From positions 18,841,608 to 18,905,607 of the forward strand of contig NC_088299.1 of the NCBI RefSeq assembly GCF_032854445.1: a stretch of 64,000 nucleotides of DNA. The letters are read 5' to 3'. Both the position numbers and the translations under genes were made by a program. This DNA is from Liolophura sinensis (taxonomy: Eukaryota > Mollusca > Polyplacophora > Chitonida > Chitonidae). Below the pieces are notes generated by a model, which was given only the letters and a program-made list of their open reading frames with translations, was not told where the DNA came from and searched no databases. This document shows positions 39,869-51,300 of the stretch, in pieces. Position 1 is the stretch's first letter. Each line of letters starts with the position of its first letter.

Positions 39869-41239
39869 AACACAAGCCCCCACTATGCTTCATACAGGCG
39901 AGCTAAAATTGCCAAGACAACCCAGTCTACTTACAAATTTTCTCATTGATTTTCCTTAATATATGTGTAGTAAACTTTCAACTTTTAAACCCCCACGATA
40001 TATATCCACAATCTTTTGCGGTTTCATGTCATACCATCACATGCAGCTTTTCTCTGCAACAAATCCAAATAACAACATAGCATGACCACCATGTTTTAGC
40101 TGTTTCTCTTGGAAATGAAGGGGATCGGTAATATATACCCTAGACAAAAAGTTTTCAGTTCTGTCCAAAACAAACAAAATTCTGAAATATCTTATAACAG
40201 CGCAGACATGTTTGGTGAATCAACAACCTGTGACGTCTGTGCGGCGCAGTAGTACCCAAACCAGTGCTTCAATTCTTCATTTCGGAGGCAAAACTTGGAC
40301 CCAACTGCATCAACTACGAATGTGTCACCTTAAAATCATGACTCTTTGTCAAAAGATTTCTTATACATAAAAAAGTGACAAGGCTTTCTCGATGTCGCAG
40401 AAAAAGTCGGAGATAATTTGGGGTCAAAGTGCCAAAACTAGTAGTCCATTGTCACCGTTATGGTCAGACCTACTTTTAAAACAACCCTTATCACGGATTT
40501 GTACGGAGCAGTAATAATCACGAAGAAAAAATCTTTAACAAAGGCATATACGCAGTTGTGCGCTTTTTGTGTCGTCAGAATGACCAATTGAAGTCTGTGA
40601 GGGAGACATATTGGCTATCTCATTTACACGACTTAATCCTGCAGTTCTATTCAACTTGTAATGGCGAACCATTCCAGCGTTTACGATGACGATTTGAGTG
40701 AGAACGGGTAATGCCCTCATCACACTCTGTCGTATCACCTGGAATATGTCTTCAAAAAACTGACATAAGAGCAGAAAGAACGCTTACAACCTGCAGACAA
40801 CAAAGCGGGATGGTGTTAATGGTATTCGCTGAGCACAGACTCTTCGCGGGCTTGCTCAGAATTGTATTTCCGCCACAGTTGATCTCTCGTGGCACTTCCG
40901 AAAACTCATTTAGAAAATTCACCTTTTCTTAGGATGCACCCTGGATCCCCGACTGACATCACTCCAAATGTTGCGGTTGTCAGGCCCCGGAACCAGGGCT
41001 CGGTTTTACGAAGACATATTTCAGAAATGTTAAAACATCAATATTTTGCATCGTATGCCTGAATTCAAATTGGGCTAAATCAGTCTTAAATTATAATTTC
41101 CAACTTTAACGCCAGCATTTAAAAAAAATTAGACTTTAGTTATAATGTTTAGCGTACAGCAAAAATGGTCAGCTTTGTCTTATCTTAACGCTAGGCGTAG
41201 GCAATTTCATCTCTCTCGGATCACATGTGAACCATAGGT
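39869..41239. other. Intergenic region, no supported gene
   Basis: No repeat family, RNA gene or coding exon was recognised. Short frames at 40535-40738 (minus) and 40711-40932 (plus) overlap and look random. Confidence 0.5.
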
Positions 41240-44200
41240 GACAGAGCGTCTGTCCGTTCCCCAGGATTCGACGAGAACGTTATATGTTTCGCATACCAGC
41301 GCGTCTGTCCATTCTCCAGGATCCGATTAAAACGGAAAATGTTTCGCATACCAGCGCGTCTGTCCGTTCTCCAGGATTCGATGAGAACGGCATATGTTTC
41401 GCATACTAGCGCGTCTGTCCGTTCTCCAGGACCCGATGAGAACGTTATCTGTTTCGCATACTAATGCGTCTGTCCATTCTCCAGGATTCGATGAGAACGG
41501 CATATGATTCGCATGCCAGAGCGTCTGTCCGTTCCCCATGATTCGACGAGAACGTTATATGTTTCGCATACCGCACCGTCTGTCCGTTCTCCAGGATTCG
41601 ATGAGAACGGCATATGTTTCGCATGCCAGAGCGTCTGTCCGTTCCCCATGATTCGACGAGAACGTTATATGTTTCTCATACCACACCATCTGTCCGTTCT
41701 CCAGGATTCGATGAGAACGTTATATGCTTCGCATACCAGCGCGTCTGTCCGTTCTCCAGGATTCAAGGAGGACGGCATATGTTTCGCACATCGCACCTTC
41801 TGTCCGTTCTCCCGGATTCGACTGGACGACATATGTTTCGCATACCGCATCGTCTGGCCGCTCTCCCAGATTCGATGAGGACGCCATATGTTTCGCATAC
41901 CAGAGTGTTTGTCCATTCTCCAGGATTCGATAAGAACGACATATGGTTCTCATACCAGTGCGTCTGTCTGTTCTCCAGGATTCGATGAGAACGTTATATG
42001 TTTCGCATACCAGCGCGTCTGTCCGTTCTCCAGAATTGGATGAGAACGGCATATGTTTCGCATGCCAGCGCGTCTGTCCGTTTCCCATGATTCGACGAGA
42101 ACGTTATATGTTTCGCATACCACACCATCTGTCCGTTCTTCAGGATTCGATGAGAACGCTATATGTTTCGCATACCAGCGCGTCTGTCCGTTCTCCAGGA
42201 TTCAATGAGGACGGAATATGTTTCGCACACCGCACCGTCTATCCGTTCTCCCGGATTCCACTGGACGACATATGTTTCGCATACCGCACCGTCTGTCCGT
42301 TCTCCTAGATTCGATGAGAACGCCATATGTCTCGCATACCAGAATGTTTGTCCGTTCTCCAAGATTCCATAAGAACGACATATGGTTCGTATAGCAGAGC
42401 GTAACTTTTCTAGGGTGCGATGAGAACGGCATATGTTTCGCATACCACATCGTCTGTCCTGCATACCAGAGCGTATGTGCGTTCTCCAGGATGGAAACAG
42501 GTATGAATGTGAAACTGGTATATTTTGCATACCACACCGTCTGTCCGCTCTCCCAGATTTGATGAGGACGACATATGTTTCGCATATCGGAGCGTTCGTC
42601 CGTTTTCCAGGATTCGACGACAACGGCATATGTTTCGCAAACCACACCGTCTGTCCGTTCTCCCAGATTCGATGAGAACGACATATGTTTCACATACCTG
42701 CGCGTCTGTTCTCAAGGATTCGATGAAGACGGCATATGTTTCACACACCAGCGTTTCCGTCCGTTCTCCAGGATTCGATGAGGACGGCATTTGTTTCGTA
42801 TACCACACCGTCTATCCGTTCTTCAGGATTCGATGAAAACTTTATATGTTTCGCATACAAGAGCGTCTGTCCGTTCTCCATGACTTGATGAGGACGACAT
42901 ATGTTCACATACCAGCGCGTCTGCCCGTTCTCCAGGTTTCGATGAGGACGGCATATGTTTCGCATACCAGCGCGTCCGTCCGTTCTCCAGTATTCGATGA
43001 GGACGGCATATGCTTTGCATTCTAGAGCGTCTGTCCGTTCTCCGGGATTTGACGAGAACGGCGTAATTTCGCATACCATGCTGTCTGTCCCTTCTTCCAG
43101 ATTGGATCAGGACGACATATCTTTCGCATACCACACTGTCTGTCCGTTCTCCAGGATTCGATTAAAACGTTATATGTTTCGCATACCAGAGCGCCTGTCC
43201 GCTCTCCCAGATTCGATGAGGACGGTATATGTTTCGCATACCAGCCCGTTTGTCCGTTCTCCAGGATTCGATGAGAACGACAAATATTTTGCATACCACA
43301 CTGTATGTCCTGCTCTGCAGGATTCGATGAGGACGGAATACGTTTCGCATACCACGCCGTCTGTTCGTTCTCCCAGATTCGATGAGGACGGCATATGTTT
43401 GGCATACCAGAGTGTTTGTACGTTCTCCAGGATTCGATGAGGACCACATATGTTTTACATGCCACACCTTCTGTCCGTTCTCCAGGATTCGATGAGGACC
43501 ACATATGTTTTAAATGCCACACCTTCTGTCCGTTCTCCAGGACTCGATGAGGACGGAACATGTTTCGCATACCACAGTGCCTGTCCGCTCTCTCAGATTC
43601 GATGAGCAGGGACATATGTTTCGCATACCACCGCGTATGCCCGTTCTCTAAGATTCGATGAGGACGACAAATATTTTGCATACCACACCGTATGTCCGTT
43701 CTCCAGGATTCATATGGTTCAAATACCAGTGTCCGTTTTCTAGGGTGCGATGAAAACGGCATGTTTCGTATACCACACCGTCTGTCGTGCATACCAGAGC
43801 GTATGTGCGTTTTCCAGGATCGAAACGAAACAGGTATCAATGCGAAAGAGGTATGTTTTGCATACCATACCGTCTGTCCGGTACAGGACGACATATGGTT
43901 CGCATACCAGCGCGTCTGTCCGTTCTCCAGGATTCCATGATAACGGCATATGTTTTGCATACCAGAGCGCCTGTCCGTTCTCCAGGATTCGATGAAGACG
44001 GCATACGTTTCGCATACCACACCGCCAGTCCATTCTCCAAGATTCGATGAGAACGGCATATGTTTCGCCTACCAGAGTGTCTATCTGTTCTCCCAGATTC
44101 GATGAGAACAGCATATGTTTCGCATACCAACGCGTCCGTTCGTTCTCCAGGATTCGATGAGGACGGCATATGTTTCGCACACCAGAGCGTCTGTCAGTTC

Positions 44201-44670
44201 TCCAGGATTCGATGAGGACAGCATATGTTTCGCATACCACACCGCCTGTCCGTTCTCCAGGATTCGATAAGGACGACATATGTTTTGCATACCACACCGT
44301 TTGTTAGTTCTCCAGGATTCGATGAGGACGACATATGTTTCGCATACCAGCGCGTCTGTCTGTTCTCTCAGATTCTTCGCAAACCACTCCGTCTTTCCGT
44401 TCTCCAGGATTCGATAAGAGGACATATGGTTCGTATACCAGAGCGTCCGTTTTCTAGGGTTCGATGAGAATGGCATGTTTCACTTACCCCACCGTCTGTC
44501 CTGCATACCAGAGCGTATGTGCGTTCTCCAGGATTCGATGAGAACGTTATATGTTTCGGACAAAAACGCGTATGTCAGTTCCCTAGGGTTCAACGAGAAC
44601 GTCACGTGCCTCCCATATACCACAACGTATGTCCGTTCTCCACGATCCGATGAGAACGGCATATGGTTCG
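41240..44670. repeat. 55-bp minisatellite, subfamily A
   Basis: About 62 copies of a 55-bp unit: 'CGTCTGTCCGTTCTCCAGGA', 'TTCGATGAGAACGGCATATG', 'TTTCGCATACCAGCG'. Variants mix in patches (GAGGACGGC, CACACCGTC, TCCCAGATTC). Blocks recur, for example the 'AGAGCGTATGTGCGTTCTCC' motif at 42470, 43797 and 44511. The period is not a multiple of three, yet the unit is nearly free of stops in most frames, so overlapping frames up to 345 codons (43022-44059 minus) appear on both strands. They have no gene structure. Confidence 0.95.
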
Positions 44671-45030
44671 CATACCAGGCGGTCTGTAGTTTCTCGGGCA
44701 ACCGACAAGAACGGCATATGCTTTTCTACCAGGCGGTCTGTAGATTCTCGGGCATCCGACAATAACGGCATATGCTTTCCATACTATGCAGCCTGTAGAC
44801 TCTCGGGTAACCGACAAGAACGGCACATGCTTTGCATACCAGGCGGTCTGTAGTTTCTCGGGCAACCGACAAGAACGGCATATGCTTTTCTACCAGGCGG
44901 TCTGTAGATTCTCGGGCATCCCACAATAACGGCACATGCTTTCCATACCAGGCGGTTTGTAGATTCTCCGGCATCCGACAATAACGGCACATGCTTTCCA
45001 TACCAGGCGGTCTGTAGATTCTCGGGCATG
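44671..45030. repeat. 55-bp minisatellite, subfamily B
   Basis: Same 55-bp period and register as its neighbours but with a different core: 'GGCGGTCTGTAGATTCTCGG', 'GCATCCGACAATAACGGCAC', 'ATGCTTTCCATACCA'. The pair of units at about 44684-44790 recurs at 44846-44950. It lies between subfamilies A and C without a gap. Confidence 0.92.
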
Positions 45031-45836
45031 CTGTGCATGCCAGACCGTCTGTCCGTTCCCGAGGATCCGACAAGAACGACACATACTTTGCACACTAGGC
45101 CGCCTGTCCGTTCAAACGGATCCGACAAGAAAGATACATGCTTTGCATACCAGACCGTCTGCCCGTTCAAGCGGATCCAGCAAGAGCGACACATGCTTTG
45201 CATACCAGACTGTGTCTGTTCCCGGGGATCAGACAAGAGCGACACATACTTTGCACAACAGGCCGTCTGTCCGTTCAAGTGGATTCGACAAGAACGACAC
45301 ATGCTTTGCATACCAGACCGTCTACCCGCTCAAGCGGATCCAGCCAGATTGACACATGCTTTGCACAACAGACCATCTGTCAGTTCCTGGGGATCGGACA
45401 AGAAAGACACATGTTTTACACACCAGACCATCTGTCCGTTCCTGGGGATCGGACAAGAACGACACGTTTTGCATACCAGAACGTCTGTCCGTTCAAGCGG
45501 ATCCAATAAGAACGACACATGCTTTGCATACTAGACTATCTGTCTGCTCCCGATGATCCGACAAGAATGACAGATACTTTGCACACCAAGCCGTCTGTCC
45601 GTTCACGCGGATCCGACAAATGCTTTGCATACCAGACCGTCTGCCCGTTCAAGCGGATCCAGCAAGAATGACACGATTTGCACACCAGATCGTCTGTCTG
45701 TTTCTGGGGATCCGACCAAAACGATACATAATTTGCACAACAGACCATCTGTCCGTTCAAGCGGATCCGGGAAGGATGACACATACTTTGCAGACCAGAT
45801 CGTCTGCCCGTTCCCGGGAATCCGACAAGAAGTCTC
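45031..45836. repeat. 55-bp minisatellite, subfamily C
   Basis: Continues the 55-bp register with 'CCGTCTGTCCGTTCAAGCGG', 'ATCCGACAAGAACGACACAT', 'GCTTTGCATACCAGA'. About 15 copies, alternating 'TTCAAGCGGATCC' and 'TTCCCGGGGATC' forms. Confidence 0.92.
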
Positions 45837-46571
45837 AAAGCATTTTAATCCTTTGGAACAATTCCATGAACGTGTTTAATTATTTTTCACCGGATACATT
45901 CATTTACTGTTTTCTTTGTCATCCGCAGGCAACAGTCCTACACCTCTGCAGGAAAAACATACTCCGGCTGTAACATACATTTACCTTATTCCCTGACATC
46001 CATGCTTCTGACAATTAGACAGTATAGCTGTCTTCGAACCAAAGGCAAAAAAAACTAACAGGATGCAGTGAAAAATTTGCATATTTCTGTATTTCACATA
46101 CAGTCAATAAATCTCTAAACAACATGAAATATGTACCTCTGTAAAATTTTCTCTGGTCTTAACAAACTTGATGTAGACTTGTTCCTGATATATCCTAACT
46201 GATCATCAACACACGGATGATCGAGCATTTCACACACAAAATACAAAAATCCCAGATACATGCATATGTACTAGATGTCTCACAAAACTGAGAAAAAATA
46301 ATATTGCGCCAATCTTTGGTCACATCTTTTGTCCATAGACATGTATATATTATGAATACCTGATTACATACAATACAGCCTTAATTCAAAATCGTATCAG
46401 TATGACTTCATTTAAGGAACAATTGAAAGATCTGCAAATGGTTATTTCCCTGAGGATGAAGTGAAATTCTAACCACAAAATTATTGTTTTTTTTTTGGGT
46501 AAATTAATCTCTATAGATCCCTGAGTATGCCTGGAATATATAGTGGGACTACACACCCTGAAGAATTGTCT

Positions 46572-46815
46572 CTTATTTAACATGTTTACTCATTTATTTG
46601 ATAGCTGTTTTACACCCTATTCAAGAATATTTCATTTACAGGATGGCCTTACAGTGGGAGGAACCAGACAGAGCCGGGGGGGGGGGGGGGGGGGGAAACT
46701 CACGACCATCCGCAGGTTGCTGGAAAACCTAATGTATAACTGAAGAGGAAACCACCACAAAGCCAGACTTGAACTCACAGCCAAGGCATTTGTGGAAGGC
46801 TACTGTGTCATTGTA
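46572..46815 (-). mobile_element. SINE, nearly full length
   Basis: The plus strand shows the tail ('GCTGTTTTACACCCTATTCA'), a worn core, a G run of about 19, 'CACGACCATCCGCAGGTTGC', 'GACTTGAACTCACAGC' (B-box complement) and then a worn head to about 46815. It is on the minus strand. Confidence 0.82.
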
Positions 46816-47214
46816 CCCCTATGTAACATGTGTATATACATATCTTAACTAGGTGACAGATAATAGCATGTCTTAAAAAAAAAGACATAACTCTTTAATA
46901 AAGTACTGGTATATAAATAGATCTATAAATCTAATAAAAAGTAAACAATTATATGTACCTGATTAAAATCTATCACGTTTGATTGACAACCTTTAAAATA
47001 CGTAAGCTCCAATAGCCTGCATACACAGATATACTTTCGTGGTATTACAATATCACCAGCAGGAAAAACAATAAGTCAGTTCATATATTTAATAATTTTC
47101 TAGATGACCATAAATTCACAAATGACTGCACATGTCTAAGGTGCAAAAGCGATTGCTTTGATTTGACAGGTAAACGAGACAACTATAAACCAGTTATACA
47201 TTATCATATTACAT

Positions 47215-47290
47215 GCTTAACGCCACACTCAGGAATTTTTTCGCTTAAATGATGGCAGTCACTTTTATGGCTGGAGAAAACTGGACTGCC
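47215..47290 (-). repeat. SINE fragment, very worn
   Basis: Matches the SINE tail and core loosely: 'CTTAACGCCACACTCAGGAA', then 'ATGATGGCAG' and 'GGCTGGAGAAAACTGG' in the expected order. Old copy. Confidence 0.5.
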
Positions 47291-48335
47291 CCTTGATTTT
47301 TCTAAACCACCTACACAACAAACAAACAGTATAGATGGCATGATCATCGTTGGTCGCTTATTGTCACCAAGGCCCCATCAACAGTGAGAGTGGAAAAATG
47401 TACATATTCTTTGCCCAAGGCTGGGATTGAACCTGTACCACATATAGACCTGGATAAAAAAAACTTATTACAAGTTGCACAACAAGCAAACCTTCCAACA
47501 ATGCAAACTCGGGTAAACATGTACACATGTTGCATACTGCTTAAGACTCACAGTTGAATGTGGGTTCAATAATGATAATAAACTCAAGTCATCACCTGGT
47601 AAATGTAACACAGGTTTCACAAGCTTCTGATCCACATGCCAGGATAATGCTAATGATCGTGGCGATGACCTGACTTGATTATTATTACGTACATGTGTTG
47701 TCTAGAATAATCCTGTGTAACTCTTACATATTAAATATCTCCCCACATACACATACATGTCATAGCAGAAGTATACACCTTGAACACATCAGGAAGCACA
47801 TGTGGGTGTCTTTGGTTTACTCAAGATACGCATACATATGCTGCGCAATAGTCTTTGAACAATTAAAGGGATATTTGTACCGAAATTCTTAACAATAATC
47901 TCAAGTACAGATGCATGTATGTGTAGGCCTATATTAATAGGTTTAATCAGATCCTAATGATATTCAAAATGAGTACAATTGTTTCTTATCATTTCATTTC
48001 TACCCAATATTTTGACAACAAACATCTGTTATATATTAATATTTGTCTTGCATATATACTAAAGGTCAGAGGTTGCTATCGCAGATTATGTGATGACAGA
48101 ATTGACTTCACCACTGAAAAGTATCAAAGAAGAGGCGAAATCAGTGACTACCATGTTATGCTTGAGTTTGGCTGACATTTCATCTGATTTCCACGAAATA
48201 ATATTAAAAATCTCTTAAACAAAGTAAAAGACAATATCATCAACTGGCTTAGTATGACACTATGCCATTATGGTTCTATAGTTTGCAGAAATGTATACCC
48301 TGTAGATTACAAGACCAACTACATAGGTACCTAAT

Positions 48336-51300
48336 CTACTCCCCGATCTCGGACCTGGCAGTCGAAAAGCCGTACAACTGTTCAACTTTCTGAAAAAAGA
48401 AAAGAACAAACATAAAAAAAGGCAATGCTTTGAACCTTCATACACAAAGCCAGAGGCTGACAGTTCCTGGTCTGGGTGGAGAAACAGAATTGCATTCTGG
48501 ATTGATTTGACTGATCAATGAATTAGTTGGTGTCACATTTCACTTGTGGGAATTGTGGGAATGGTTTATCCTAGTAGTGGTTTAGCCTAAGCTAGGATGC
48601 TAACAACCAGGCCACCCAGGCCACTATTTATGCTTCTGCCATAAGCACGATGGGGGCTTTTAACTTGTCCTGCATTTCCAATAAGTTTATCCTTTATGTC
48701 ACTTCATGTCAAATACGAAATTAAAAAAAAAATGACATAACTTTCTTCATTTACCTTAAAACCAATACTCGGCAAGTATGCTTCTTGCATGTTAGAACAC
48801 TGGGCACTTTATCAAAATACCTTTGAGCCAATGACAACATTACTGAAGCTCATGTACCAGTTGTGGGCTATATTGCGATTCTTTACATACTTCTGAATTC
48901 CTCCCCAGAGAAAAAATCAATACACATCCAGTTACCACTATATAAGATCAAACTGGCATCACTCTGAACTGGTAGATGTATGCAGATGAACAGCCATGGT
49001 AGCACAGCTGTAATATAAGATATTAATCTGTTGTTGTTGTTAGCCACCTCCAACCTTTATCTTACCTTCTCTTTCATGTAGCACAGGTAATTTGTCCAGA
49101 GAAAAGAAGCAGTTGCCAAAAGGTACACTTTCTTGTCTGTCGGCACGAAAGCAAAGTTAATGGTCTGCACAATGGGCCAGTATGTCAGTCCTGTCTGGGA
49201 AAGGTAGACCATAAATAGTTAAGAGTCTACAGAATATAGACATGTACATTACATTAAATGCAGTATTCTTGTTATTATTAAAAGTATTCATCTTTATGGC
49301 TTTAACAGTCATGCACTCTTAAGGACTCCTTCGTCATCATACATGTAAGACAGAAAAATTGTTAAGTACGACCTTAAACCCCAAATCTTCAGGGACACAA
49401 GCAAATCATTTTAGCCTGACTTTGATCATAATTCTAGGCATAAATTCCACTGAAAAAGTACTTTAGCAGCAAAAAAGGTTGACGATTTCCAGTATATATT
49501 ATAAGCTCCTCCTTACTCTGCGGTCCATCTGACCATCCTCCTAACCCTGAGATTTATCAGACCATTCAGCACCTCCTAACTCTGAGGTTCATCACACCAT
49601 CCTCCTAACCCTGAGATTTATCAGACCATTAAGCTCCTCCTAACTCTCAGGTCCATCACACCATCCTCCTAACCCTGAGATTTATCAGACCATTACGCTC
49701 CTCCTAACTCTGAGGCCCATCAGACCATTCAGCCCCTCCTAACTCTCAGGTCCATCAGGCCATTAAGCTCTTCCTAACTCTCAGGTCCATCAGACCATTA
49801 AGCTCCTCCTAACTCTCAGGTCCATCAGACCATTCAGCTCCTCCTCACTCTCAGGTCCATCAGACCATTCAGCTCCTCCTAACTCTGAAGTACATCAGAC
49901 CATTCAGCTCCTCCTAACTCTCAGGTCCATCAGAGCATTAAGCTCCTCCTCACTCTCAGGTCCATCAGAACATTAAGCTCCTCCTGACTCTGAAGTACAT
50001 CAGACCATTAAGCTCCTCCTAACTCTCAGGTCCATCAGACCATTAAGCTCCTCATAACTCTCAGGTCCATCAGACCATTAAGCTCCTCCTAACTCTGAGG
50101 TCCATCAGACCATTAAGCTCCTCCTAACTCTGAGGTCCATCAGACCATTACGCTCCTCCTAACTCTCAGGTCCATCAGACCATTCAGCTCCTCCTAACTC
50201 TCAGGTCCATCAGACCATTCAGCCCCTCCTAACTCTCAGGTCCATCAGACCATTCAGCTCCTCCTAACTCTCAGGTCCATCAGGCCATTAAGCTCCTCCT
50301 CACTCTCAGGTCCATCAGACCATTAAGCCCCTCCTAACTCTGAGGTCCATCAGACCATTCAGCTCCTCCTCACTCTCAGGTCCATCAGAGCATTAAGCTC
50401 CTCCTAACTCTCAGGTCCATCAGGCCATTAAGCTCCTCCTAACTCTCAGGTCCATCAGACCATTAAGCTCCTCCTAACTCTTAGGTCCATCAGACCATTA
50501 AGCCCTTCCCAACTCTGAGGTCCATCAGACCATTCAGCCCCTCCTAACTCTCAGATCCATCAGACCATTAACTCCCAACTCTGAGGTCCATCAGACCATT
50601 AAGGCCCTCCTAACTCTCAGGTCCATCAGACCATTAAGCTCCTCCTAACTCTTTGGTCCATCAGGCCATTAAGCTCCTCCTAACTCTCAGGTCCATCAGA
50701 CCATTAAGCTCCTCCTAACTCTCAGGTCCATCAGACCATTCAGCTCCTCCTAACTCTGAGGTACATCAGACCATTCAGCTCCTCCTAACTCTCAGGTCCA
50801 TCAGACCATTAAGCTCCTCCTAACTCTCAGGTCCATCAGACCATTAAGCTCCTCCTAACTCTCAGGTCCATCAGGCCATTAAGCTCCTCCTAACTCTGAG
50901 GTCCATCAGACCATTCAGCCCCTCCCAACTCTCAGGTCCATCAGACCATTACGCTCCTCCTAACTCTCAGGTCCATCAGACCATTAAGCTCCTCCTAACT
51001 CTCAGGTCCATCAGGCCATTAAGCTCCTCCTCACTCTCAGGTCCATCAGACCATTAAGCCCCTCCTAACTCTCAGGTCCATCAGACCATTAAGCTCCTCC
51101 TAACTCTCAGGTCCATCAGAACATTAAGCTCCTCCTAACTCTCAGGTCCATCAGACCATTACGCTCCTCCTAACTCTGAGATCCATCAGGCCATTAAGCT
51201 CCTCCCAACTCTGAGGTCCATCAGACCATTAAGCTCCTCCTAACTCTCAGGTCCATCAGACCATTAAGCTCCTCCTAACTCTCAGGTCCATCAGACCATT

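Larger units (their letters stand above)
45837..48335. other. 3' flank of the MPV17L-like gene, with SINE copies
   Basis: AT-rich sequence downstream of the minus-strand MPV17L stop codon. It holds two SINE copies (46572 and 47215) and possibly a B-box-like scrap near 47425 (GGGATTGAACC). A minus-strand ATTAAA (plus-strand TTTAAT at 47941-47946) could serve as poly-A signal. No further gene seen. Confidence 0.45.

Noticed and set aside
43022-44059. 345-codon minus-strand open frame, the longest in the window
   Set aside because: Entirely inside the 55-bp array, overlapped by similar frames on both strands, with no start context, domain or splice structure.
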